NCBI GenBank assembly: GCA_913777465.1
Contig: CAJYRQ010000085.1
Location: 1 to 64,000, forward strand
Reading direction: 5' to 3'
Source: an uncultured Chryseobacterium sp.
GTDB lineage: Bacteria > Bacteroidota > Bacteroidia > Flavobacteriales > Weeksellaceae
Length of the DNA: 64,000 nucleotides
The position numbers and the translations under genes were made by a program. Positions 7,918-18,007 of this stretch are shown here, piece by piece. The notes under the pieces were generated by a model that saw only the letters and a program-made list of their open reading frames with translations, did no database searches and was not told the DNA's origin. Numbering within the stretch: position 1 is the first letter of the stretch; each line of letters begins with the position of its first letter.

Positions 7918-10893
7918 TTAGAATTTAACGTTAAGCTGGATTCCCACGGTTCTTGCGGTCGGCAGCTGCCCGATTTCCACTCCGGGAGTGATCTGGCTGT
8001 CGTTCAGGGTAGCAGCTTCCGGATCGAAGAGCGGGAATTTCGTCCACATCCAGAGGTTTCTTCCGAATAGAGCCAGGGTAAGATCGGTGAGCTTCAGCTC
8101 TTCGGTTACGCTTCTCGGGAACGTATAGGAAATCCTGGCATCCCTGAGCTTAATGAATGAAGTATCGAAGGTGTTGGTTTCCACATTGGCCCTTCTGTAA
8201 TAATCCGCGTAGTATGCGGATAACAGAATCGGTTTGGTATTGGTTGAGAATGAACCGTCGGGATTCTGTACAACGCCGTTCCCGATAATCATCCCGTTCG
8301 GGTTTTCCCTTCCGGCTAATGTGTGCTCCAGTTTTCCCTGCTCGGTCATTTTGTGATGGGACTGGGAATAGGCCATCCCTTTATACTGTCCGTCGAACGA
8401 GAAGCTTACGGTAAACCCTTTATACCTGAATTCATTCTGAAGCCCGGCCCTCCATTCCGGATAGGCATTTCCGATCCTTTTCATCTGGGTTGGTTTTGCC
8501 GTTAATCCGTCGGTTGAGTTGAAGATTACCTGTCCGTCCGGGGAATACATCAGCCCGTATCCATACATATCTCCAAGTGAACCGCCCACATAAGCATTAA
8601 AATAGACGACGCCCCCCACACTTCCCATCGTGTAAGGCTCCCCGTTGAATTCTTCCGGAAGGGAGAGGATTTTATTCCGGTTCATCGACCAGTTGGCGTT
8701 CACGGCCCATGAGAAATTCTTGTTTTTCACCGGGAAAGCATTTAAAGTAACTTCCAGTCCGCGGTTCCTTACTTCACCGGCATTGATGACCTTGCTGCTG
8801 AACCCGGTTTCCCAAAGCGTCGGAATCCGTACGATCTGGTCTTTGGAATTGTTCTGGTACGCCGTTACTGTAGAACTTATTCTGTTTTTCAGGATGCTGA
8901 AATCCATTCCGGCCTCGATACTGGTAATCATATTGGGACGGAGGTTCGGATTGGGGTATAAAGATGGAGATTCTACAGATCCCTGGAAATCGCTGTTGTT
9001 ATAATATTTGATAAGCTGATAAGGATCTGAATCGTTTCCTACACGTGACCATGAAGCTCTCAGCTTCCAGAAGTTGAACCGGTCTGAAGTCAGTTTAAAG
9101 ATATCCGAAAGGATGAATGAAGTAGCCGCCGACGGATAGAAATAAGAACGGTTCTGCTCGGGAAGCGTGCTGCTCCAGTCGTTTCTTGCCGTAAGATCCA
9201 GGAATATTTTATTCTTATATCCCAGTGTTGCCAAAGCATAGGCACTGTTCACCTGCTTGTCGTTTGGCCTGGCAAATTTGTTAATGTTCGAGATTCCGTT
9301 CGGTAAAGTATATACACCCGGCTTCAGAAGGCCTTCCGCGATATAATCGTTCATCACGTATTCCATATAGCGGATATTGCCCCCGGCTGATGCGCTGAAA
9401 TCAAAATCATTGAACTTGTTTTTATAGGTAAACAACACGTCATTGTTCATGTCCATCAGCTTCACATACTGCTCCCGGTACATCCCCTGCAGGTAGTTGG
9501 CGGAATTCCATGGTCTTTTCTGGGTACGCAGCTCATTGGTAAGTTCCATCCCGGAGCGCACCATCACTTCAAAGTTTTTGGTAATTTTATAATTGAGGTT
9601 TACGTTTCCGGTAATAAAGTTTTTATCCACCCCGTTCAGCATTTCATAAGCGATGAGGTAAGGGTTGTCGATAAAGGAACTGAACGGGTGAATCTGCTCC
9701 ACCTGGTCTTTTCCGGCTTTCCAGATCGGCCTGTACCACGAAAGGTCCACATTCGGGTTCTGGAAAATCATGAAGTAGGAAATCGATTGGTTGCTGTATC
9801 CCGTTGCCGGAAGGTTGTCGCTTTTCGTCTTGCTGTAATTGAACTTAATGCCTACTTTAAGTTTTTCATTTAATTTATGATCTACGGAGAAAGCCGCAGT
9901 AAAACGGTCGAAACCGGTATTCGGCATCATCCATTCGTTTTTCAGATAGGTTAAGGAAGATCTGAAAGACGTATTTTCGTTGGAAGCTTCGAGGGCGATG
10001 TTATTGGAAAAGGTAGCCCCGGTTTCCCAGAATCCTTTGATGTTGTCTTTGTAGGGTCTCCACAACTGGCGCTCCTTGCTTTGCCCTTCTACGGTAGGAT
10101 CGTACTGGAAAAAGGACTGCCCGGCAAACTTAGGCCCGAACGCGCTGCTGGTAGAACCGGTATTCACGCCGTCTGCCGATGCTCCGTAAGAATAATAGAA
10201 ATTCCCTTTGGCATCTTTCTGAAGGGTACCCTGCCCGTACTCATACTGGTAATCCGGCCATTTCAGTACCGTATCGTAGCTCGAATAGGAATTTAAAGTC
10301 ACCTGTACTTTTCCTTTCCTGCTTTTCCCAGATTTGGTGGTGATCATAATCGCTCCACCTGCACCTCTGGATCCATAGAGAGCCGATGCGGTAGCTCCTT
10401 TCAGTACCGTAATGGATTCGATGTCATCCGGATTAATGGTGTTGATCCCGTTTCCGTAATCGATCGGAAGATCCGCTTTGGACCCTGCTCCGTACGCGGA
10501 AAAGCCGGTACCGGTGGTATTGTTGTTCAATGGAATTCCGTCTACCACGATCAGGGCATTATTCTGATCTGGATTCATGGAGATGTCTCCTCTCAGCTTG
10601 ATAATCGAACTTCCCAACGGTCCGGCTCCGGCGGTCTGGATTTTCAGACCGGCCACTTTTCCTTCAAGCGCCTGAGACCAGTTGTTATTCTGGGTTCTTA
10701 ACAATTCTTCGGATTTAATGGTTTCCGCCACGTATCCCAATGACTTGTCATGTCTTTTGATCCCCAAAGCGGTTACCACTACTTCGTCGATGTTTTTAAT
10801 GGTGTCTTTTTTTGCCCTTTGCTGGGCGGCCATTTCTACACTGACGAGTCCTAATAATGATAAAATGAGTACTTTTTGTGTTGCTTTACGCAT
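7918..10893 (-). CDS. SusC/RagA-family TonB-linked outer-membrane transporter
   Basis: This 991-residue protein is the beta-barrel partner of the adjacent SusD. A signal peptide (residues 1-24, ending EMAAQ) leads almost directly to a TonB-box-like stretch IDEVVVTALGIKR and the plug domain (GKVAGLKIQ, LRGDISMNPDQNNALIVVDGIPL, SITVLKGATASALYGSRGAGG), which are the SusC signature motifs. Unlike most SusC proteins it lacks the roughly 80-residue carboxypeptidase-D-like domain between signal peptide and plug. The barrel ends in aromatic-alternating VGIQLNVKF, the usual outer-membrane sorting end. I start at the ATG at 10893 because the signal peptide starts there; an upstream in-frame ATG adds 11 unlikely residues. 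Confidence 0.92.
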   Translation of the reverse strand: MRKATQKVLILSLLGLVSVEMAAQQRAKKDTIKNIDEVVVTALGIKRHDKSLGYVAETIKSEELLRTQNNNWSQALEGKVAGLKIQTAGAGPLGSSIIKLRGDISMNPDQNNALIVVDGIPLNNNTTGTGFSAYGAGSKADLPIDYGNGINTINPDDIESITVLKGATASALYGSRGAGGAIMITTKSGKSRKGKVQVTLNSYSSYDTVLKWPDYQYEYGQGTLQKDAKGNFYYSYGASADGVNTGSTSSAFGPKFAGQSFFQYDPTVEGQSKERQLWRPYKDNIKGFWETGATFSNNIALEASNENTSFRSSLTYLKNEWMMPNTGFDRFTAAFSVDHKLNEKLKVGIKFNYSKTKSDNLPATGYSNQSISYFMIFQNPNVDLSWYRPIWKAGKDQVEQIHPFSSFIDNPYLIAYEMLNGVDKNFITGNVNLNYKITKNFEVMVRSGMELTNELRTQKRPWNSANYLQGMYREQYVKLMDMNNDVLFTYKNKFNDFDFSASAGGNIRYMEYVMNDYIAEGLLKPGVYTLPNGISNINKFARPNDKQVNSAYALATLGYKNKIFLDLTARNDWSSTLPEQNRSYFYPSAATSFILSDIFKLTSDRFNFWKLRASWSRVGNDSDPYQLIKYYNNSDFQGSVESPSLYPNPNLRPNMITSIEAGMDFSILKNRISSTVTAYQNNSKDQIVRIPTLWETGFSSKVINAGEVRNRGLEVTLNAFPVKNKNFSWAVNANWSMNRNKILSLPEEFNGEPYTMGSVGGVVYFNAYVGGSLGDMYGYGLMYSPDGQVIFNSTDGLTAKPTQMKRIGNAYPEWRAGLQNEFRYKGFTVSFSFDGQYKGMAYSQSHHKMTEQGKLEHTLAGRENPNGMIIGNGVVQNPDGSFSTNTKPILLSAYYADYYRRANVETNTFDTSFIKLRDARISYTFPRSVTEELKLTDLTLALFGRNLWMWTKFPLFDPEAATLNDSQITPGVEIGQLPTARTVGIQLNVKF

Positions 10894-10909
10894 ATCCTTT
10901 TTGTTTGCG

Positions 10910-10917
10910 CAAAAATA
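10910..10917 (-). promoter_or_regulatory. Candidate -7 element of the susCD operon
   Basis: Minus strand TATTTTTG matches the Bacteroidota TAnnTTTG consensus, 16 nt ahead of the susC ATG. The leader would be only about 10 nt, so it is weaker than the other promoter candidates in the window. Confidence 0.4.
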
Positions 10918-10926
10918 GAACGACAA

Positions 10927-11493
10927 TATGAGTAAGACTTTAACACGGTTTTAACAGATATTAAAGAATTATTAAACGAAATATTAATTTATGTTTAACA
11001 ATAAAGGATAGATTTTTGATTGACAGCAGCTTAAAATAATTAAGCAATTTTAATATGATAAGGTCATTTTATTTGCCTATTTTTATTGTCTTTTTATGAG
11101 AGAATAAAATATACCACGCGCATACCACAAAGCATTTGGTATCCATTCTTAATAAGTATTTAAAGGATTTTCAGCCTTTTTGAGAAATGGGGTAATACTG
11201 CAGATTATGATAACCGGATATTTACCGGATTCCATTTAACGCAGATTCGAGTTACAAAGCATACTTAAAAGGCTGGAAGAGGGGCGCTGGATGCTGGAAG
11301 CACTGTCATTTAAGGATATTTCCCATAATTTTGAATATCAACTGATTTTTTTGTACTACGCTAAAGCCTTTCAGATTTTCACTTATCTTTCAATTCCATT
11401 AAATTGCTTAAAAACAAATAATTACCGTCGAATTCACGTTATTTAAATTGCTTTCATTTTAAATACAGATCATCTGGGTTAATGTATAAATAA
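10927..11493. other. Non-coding gap with one GGAAGCTGG-type repeat
   Basis: AT-rich, no credible frame. At 11270-11305 it holds GGCTGGAAGAGGGGCGCTGG then ATGCTGGAAG, a copy of the purine-rich repeat family. Otherwise I see nothing. Confidence 0.5.
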
Positions 11494-11526
11494 AAAACAG
11501 TCCGCTTCAGAGAGACAGACTGTTTT
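11494..11526 (-). terminator. Terminator of the glycerophosphodiester phosphodiesterase gene
   Basis: 9-bp perfect stem (AAAACAGTC / GACTGTTTT) with a 15-nt loop and T-rich flank on the minus strand, 20 nt after the stop codon. Confidence 0.75.
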
Positions 11527-11546
11527 AAAAAGTTATACAACCGGAT

Positions 11547-12290
11547 TTACTTTTTAAGCTGATCCGGGATATTGGTGGTAATGAATCCGATCCCCTGCTT
11601 TTTCAGTTCGTCTGCGATGGCAATATCATTTACCGTCCAGGCATTGGTAATCAGTCCCAACGCTTTCGCATCGGCGATCCAGGTCGGATTTTTCTGGAAG
11701 ATGCTGTAGTGGTAATCGATTCCGTCCAGTCCTTCGTCCCTGATCTGCTGCGGAGACAATTCTCCTTTCAGATACTGTACTTTAAAAGATGGCTCCAGTT
11801 TTTTGATTTCCTTACAGATATTCAGGCTGAAAGAGATGAATTCACATTGGGCTCCCAGCTTCATGTCTTTAATCATCTTAATCGTTTTGGCCGTCAGCTC
11901 GTCTTCTTTTTCCTTTGTTTTATCCGGCTTTATTTCAACGATCAGTTTAAGGGCCTTGTCTTTTTTGCCTTGCTTCAGGTAATCTTTTAAGGTAGGAAAG
12001 TCTTCGCCGTTGGATAATTTTACTTTCTCCAGCTCTTTGAAATCGGTTTCGGAGATCTCCATTTTGGCGTGGTGCTCGTCATGGTTTACCACCAGAACAC
12101 CGTCTTTCGTCATCCGTACATCGAACTCGGAACCATAGATCTTCAACTTCTGTGCATTCTCCAGCGACTTCAGGGAATTTTCCGTTGTCGGCGGCTGGGT
12201 CTGCCAGTACCCTCTGTGGGCGATAACCTGGGTTTGTGCCTTCATAACCACTGTGCTTAAAACTGCTAACCCTAAGATAAAATTTTTCAT
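11547..12290 (-). CDS. Secreted glycerophosphodiester phosphodiesterase
   Basis: A 247-residue exported enzyme that splits glycerophosphodiesters into glycerol-3-phosphate and an alcohol. It has a signal peptide (MKNFILGLAVLSTVVMKAQ) and the GDPD TIM-barrel hallmarks: VIAHRGYW with His25/Arg26, EFDVRMTKDG with the metal ligands Glu55 and Asp57, and VVNHDEHH with the second catalytic His70; IVEIKPD supplies a later metal ligand. The length is normal for the small bacterial enzymes. It is flanked by TonB receptors and lies on the same strand as a secreted phosphoesterase, which supports a role in phosphorus scavenging. It has its own terminator. Confidence 0.92.
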   Translation of the reverse strand: MKNFILGLAVLSTVVMKAQTQVIAHRGYWQTQPPTTENSLKSLENAQKLKIYGSEFDVRMTKDGVLVVNHDEHHAKMEISETDFKELEKVKLSNGEDFPTLKDYLKQGKKDKALKLIVEIKPDKTKEKEDELTAKTIKMIKDMKLGAQCEFISFSLNICKEIKKLEPSFKVQYLKGELSPQQIRDEGLDGIDYHYSIFQKNPTWIADAKALGLITNAWTVNDIAIADELKKQGIGFITTNIPDQLKK

Positions 12291-12568
12291 AATATAAATT
12301 AAATATTAAACTAGAAAGCTTTTCAACTTTCAGATAAAGGTATATAAATTTGAGGGAATGATCAATTTTGCTTTGCAAGTCAATGGTTAATTTTGTCCTG
12401 TAGATGGTCAGCATAAGCATTAATAAAAACTTTAGCTACAATCCTGACTCAACCAACTGAATTTCAATTTTAGATTTAAATAAAACAACTGAAAATAAAT
12501 CAAATGCAGTCTGTTTCAAGTTAATTCATCTTAACCAATTCACAATTGACCATTCACCATTCACATTC

Positions 12569-15500
12569 CTAGAACGTGTACTTTGCCCCGATCTGGATCT
12601 GATACGGGTTTCCGTTCAACGGTTCCAGTCCGCTGGTGTTCAGGTTGTATTTGAACTGCCTGGTCGTCTGGTCGAATCCGGTAATACTGTAGAGCGACAT
12701 GTTACCATAGGATTTGTTGACGCCCCATTCTTTATTCAGCAGGTTCGCCACGTTGAAAATATCCACTGAAAGCTCGAAAGCACCGATCTTCTCAAATTTG
12801 ATCTTCTTTGCAACACGCACGTCCCAGATCCCGTAGAAACCGTTCTTTCCGCCGTTTCTTTCCGCAATTTCATTGTTGTAATCGGTAATATAATTTTTCA
12901 GTGCCGTCCCTACTTCAGGATTATCGATCAGCGTCTGGGTAAGGTTCGGGAAAATGTAGGCCAGGTCATTGGAATCCACAAAATCTCCGTTTACATTGCC
13001 TCCGGCCAATACGGAGAAACGCGTTCCGCCCATCCCGGCATACCGGATCCCTAAGGTAAACCCGGCAATCGTAGGTGAATTCCCGTAGATCACCACTTTG
13101 TTCCTGAACTGGTTATCGGAATACGACATTCTCAGGTTTCTCGGGTCACTGGCCACCGGCGTGGACAAAGTGGCCGAATTGGCTACGTTTCCGTTATAAG
13201 ACGTGTTGTCTTTAATATCCGCCCAGGTATAACTTGCCGTAATTTCCCCGTCTTTCCAATAGCGGTAGCTGGTATCCACTACAAAAGAATACTGGTTGAC
13301 TTTTCCGTCGCTCACCAGTTCCAGAACCCTTCCGAAATTATTGTTGATCCTGCCGTTTTTCCAGTTCAGGGTTCCGTTGGCGGCGATGCTAGTTGCGGAA
13401 ACAAATACCCCTCTTCCGCCTTCGTTATCCAGTGTAAAATTCGGATTGGTCACCATGTTTCTGTCGTAATAGAAATAATTGTTTCTTCCCAGAGCCATAT
13501 AAGCAGCAACCCCTGCCCTGAATCTTTCATTAAAGAAGTGGGTATACGATACATTCGCTTTGTAAACTACCGGGATTTTGGCATCTTTTCCGGTATAATT
13601 GATGGTCGGAAGCTGATACTGAGCCAATGTTGGAACTGTGCTATAATCATTTCTATAGCTATTGAAGTCCGGAACAGGAACATCTTTACCGGTTACATCT
13701 ACCGTTGCCAGATGCCTTCCATCGAACACCAGGTTGTTGATAATCATATAATTGTTGATATCCGATGAAAATATCCCGGCCCCGAATTTTAAGAAGTCTC
13801 TGTTTCCTTCGTTGATATTCCAGTCGAACTGGAATCTCGGCTGAACGATGAAAGATTTAATCTGGTTATCTGTCCGGATTCCCATTTCGTCATACAGCTT
13901 CTGGTTCAGCCCTGCTTTCGGATAACCGCCGTAATCCAATCGTAAGCCGGCCATCAAATCCAGTCCTCTAGCCACTTTCGTCTGGATCTGCCCGTATACA
14001 CCAAGATTGTAAATATTCGATTTAACGGACGGATCGTCCATCAGAGGAACTTCCCTGTAAAAACGGTACGCGATCTGGTTATTGAAATTGTACAGGTTAT
14101 CTCCGTTCTGTGTAGGATTTTCCCTGAAATGGAACCTTCCGTTTACTTCGCTTCCGTATACCGATCTGGCCATCGTATACATCAGATCCATCCCGAAAGT
14201 GTATTTGATTTTATCGGTATTGTAATATAAATTGTCTACCAGCTGGAACACATTGTTTCTGAAACTTTCCTGGGCAAAACGGTGGCCTCCGATCTGGATG
14301 TTGGTCGCTCTGTCCTTACCGTCGATGCTGCTTACGATATTTTCAACGATGGCTCTCGGTACCGGATGCCCCAGCTGGTCGTTCTGATAACTGTCCTGGA
14401 ACGTGTAAAGATACTGTGCCTTCAACTCATTAGTGAGGTTAGGCTTCAGGTTAGATCGTAAGGTCAGCAATAAGCTATTGTCGAGGTTTTTATCGTTTCC
14501 ATACGATTCAAAAGCCGTGATGGCCGTATTATCTGCCAATCCGTTTTTATTTAAATCATAGGTGAAATTATTTCTCAGGGTTAATAAGTTTTTCTCGTTG
14601 ATCTGCCAGTCCAGACGTAAAAATGCCGCATCTGAATTTCTTACTTTGTCAAAGCTTCCGAACTGAGGACTGTTGGCCACGCCGTATTTCGCCCTTGCCA
14701 CATCTAAAAATTTATTTAAAGTTGCTGTGGTGGTATTCAGCCTCAGCTCATCTTCCTGCGACCGGATGTCTGCGATCTGTAACGGTCGGGAATCCAGCTG
14801 GTGGTCCCACGCAACGAAGAAGTGCAGTTTGTTTTTAATGATCGGACCGCCCAAAGAGAAACCGAACTGTGAAGTCGAGAAATCCACGTTTCTTTTGTTT
14901 CCGCGAATATCATACGGGCTGGACAGCCAGTTGGTTCTTAAATATTCCCAGGCACTTCCGGAAAACCTGTTGGTCCCGGATTTCGTCACGGCACTGATGG
15001 TTCCGCCGCCGCTTCTTCCCAGGGTAACATCATACTGGTTGGTGGTGACTTTAAATTCCCGCACCGCTTCAATGGAAATGGAAAACGGGGCACCGCTCCG
15101 GCTAGTCGTAGCCCCTGCGGAAGTCGGGTTTTTAGCCGTCATCCCGTCGATGGTAAAGTTCGTGGAAGAACCAAGCTGCCCGGAAATACTTCCGTTCTTG
15201 CCGCTTAACGGAGACAATTCCGCGAGATTGGCGAAATTCCTACCGTTCACAGGAAGGATTCCCATATTTTTTGTCGTAATCGCGGTAGCGGCTCCCAAAT
15301 TCCCGATTTTATTCTTCAGGTTTCCTACAACCACCACTTCTTCTATGGATTTCTCATTGGCAAGGTCCATGTTTACCGTTACCTGGTCACCGAAATTGAC
15401 GTTGTAGCCTTCCCTCTTTTCATCATTTACAATCACGGTATAAGGTCCGCCCAAAGGAATTTCTTTGAAGATATACTCGCCTCTGGAATTGGTTTCCGTT

Positions 15501-15670
15501 TCCGTTCTGAACCCCGTGGATTCATTAACGATCGTTACTTTCACCTTTTCCTGCGGGGATTTTCCGGTACCGGTTACTTTCCCGGTAATGGAGGCTTGCG
15601 TGGTCTGTGCATAGGCCAGTGTCCCGAAACTCAGAAACAACAGTCCCAATACAATTTTTACTCTTTTCAT
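12569..15670 (-). CDS. Oar-like TonB-dependent receptor with carboxypeptidase-regulatory-like domain
   Basis: A 1033-residue outer-membrane protein. Signal peptide (MKRVKIVLGLLFLSFGTLAYAQ), then a carboxypeptidase-D-like beta-sandwich (ASITGKVTGTG... NSRGEYIFKEIPLG, about 25-105), a TonB-box-like EEVVVVGNL, a plug domain with GRNFANLAELSPL, and a long barrel ending IQIGAKYTF. This layout matches Oar/OmpA-related TonB receptors, which differ from SusC and do not need a SusD. The ligand is unknown; neighbouring phosphatases make organophosphate or peptide substrates possible. The ATG at 15670 directly starts the signal peptide and is preceded by a good -7 motif. The 278-bp gap to the downstream gene holds nothing I recognise. 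Confidence 0.9.
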   Translation of the reverse strand: MKRVKIVLGLLFLSFGTLAYAQTTQASITGKVTGTGKSPQEKVKVTIVNESTGFRTETETNSRGEYIFKEIPLGGPYTVIVNDEKREGYNVNFGDQVTVNMDLANEKSIEEVVVVGNLKNKIGNLGAATAITTKNMGILPVNGRNFANLAELSPLSGKNGSISGQLGSSTNFTIDGMTAKNPTSAGATTSRSGAPFSISIEAVREFKVTTNQYDVTLGRSGGGTISAVTKSGTNRFSGSAWEYLRTNWLSSPYDIRGNKRNVDFSTSQFGFSLGGPIIKNKLHFFVAWDHQLDSRPLQIADIRSQEDELRLNTTTATLNKFLDVARAKYGVANSPQFGSFDKVRNSDAAFLRLDWQINEKNLLTLRNNFTYDLNKNGLADNTAITAFESYGNDKNLDNSLLLTLRSNLKPNLTNELKAQYLYTFQDSYQNDQLGHPVPRAIVENIVSSIDGKDRATNIQIGGHRFAQESFRNNVFQLVDNLYYNTDKIKYTFGMDLMYTMARSVYGSEVNGRFHFRENPTQNGDNLYNFNNQIAYRFYREVPLMDDPSVKSNIYNLGVYGQIQTKVARGLDLMAGLRLDYGGYPKAGLNQKLYDEMGIRTDNQIKSFIVQPRFQFDWNINEGNRDFLKFGAGIFSSDINNYMIINNLVFDGRHLATVDVTGKDVPVPDFNSYRNDYSTVPTLAQYQLPTINYTGKDAKIPVVYKANVSYTHFFNERFRAGVAAYMALGRNNYFYYDRNMVTNPNFTLDNEGGRGVFVSATSIAANGTLNWKNGRINNNFGRVLELVSDGKVNQYSFVVDTSYRYWKDGEITASYTWADIKDNTSYNGNVANSATLSTPVASDPRNLRMSYSDNQFRNKVVIYGNSPTIAGFTLGIRYAGMGGTRFSVLAGGNVNGDFVDSNDLAYIFPNLTQTLIDNPEVGTALKNYITDYNNEIAERNGGKNGFYGIWDVRVAKKIKFEKIGAFELSVDIFNVANLLNKEWGVNKSYGNMSLYSITGFDQTTRQFKYNLNTSGLEPLNGNPYQIQIGAKYTF

Positions 15671-15691
15671 ATTTTTCAAATTAGCTGCATG

Positions 15692-15699
15692 CAAAGGTA
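15692..15699 (-). promoter_or_regulatory. -7 element of the Oar-like receptor gene
   Basis: Minus strand TACCTTTG, a perfect TAnnTTTG match 21 nt ahead of the ATG at 15670. No clear -33 TTTG is seen. Confidence 0.6.
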
Positions 15700-15850
15700 T
15701 CCTGACTCAGAGAACCCTTTGTTTAAGGGAGTTTTAACATTTTTTAAATTTTATCGGAACATGATGTTAAGTAAATTTTAACAAATATTTTATCCGATGG
15801 ATAGTCAAGCGGTTGAAATATGTTACGCGTTTTTAATTTTCTCAGAATGA

Positions 15851-17914
<2,064 letters not shown>

Positions 17915-17963
17915 ATTCAGAAAAATATTTATATCTAACCATTGGAATTATTTTTCAATGGTT

Positions 17964-17971
17964 TATTTTTG
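17964..17971 (+). promoter_or_regulatory. -7 element of the LRR protein gene
   Basis: TATTTTTG, perfect TAnnTTTG match, 36 nt before the ATG at 18008. Confidence 0.55.
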
Positions 17972-18007
17972 CGCTTTAAAAAATAAAGGAAAAACTTGTT
18001 TATAACC

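Noticed and set aside
12079-12420. 113-codon minus-strand frame overlapping the GDPD start
   Set aside because: Out of frame with GDPD, whose signal peptide and catalytic motifs are clear.
14673-15407. 244-codon plus-strand frame inside the Oar-like receptor gene
   Set aside because: Antisense shadow of a clear TonB receptor; composition is low in structure and the start is arbitrary.
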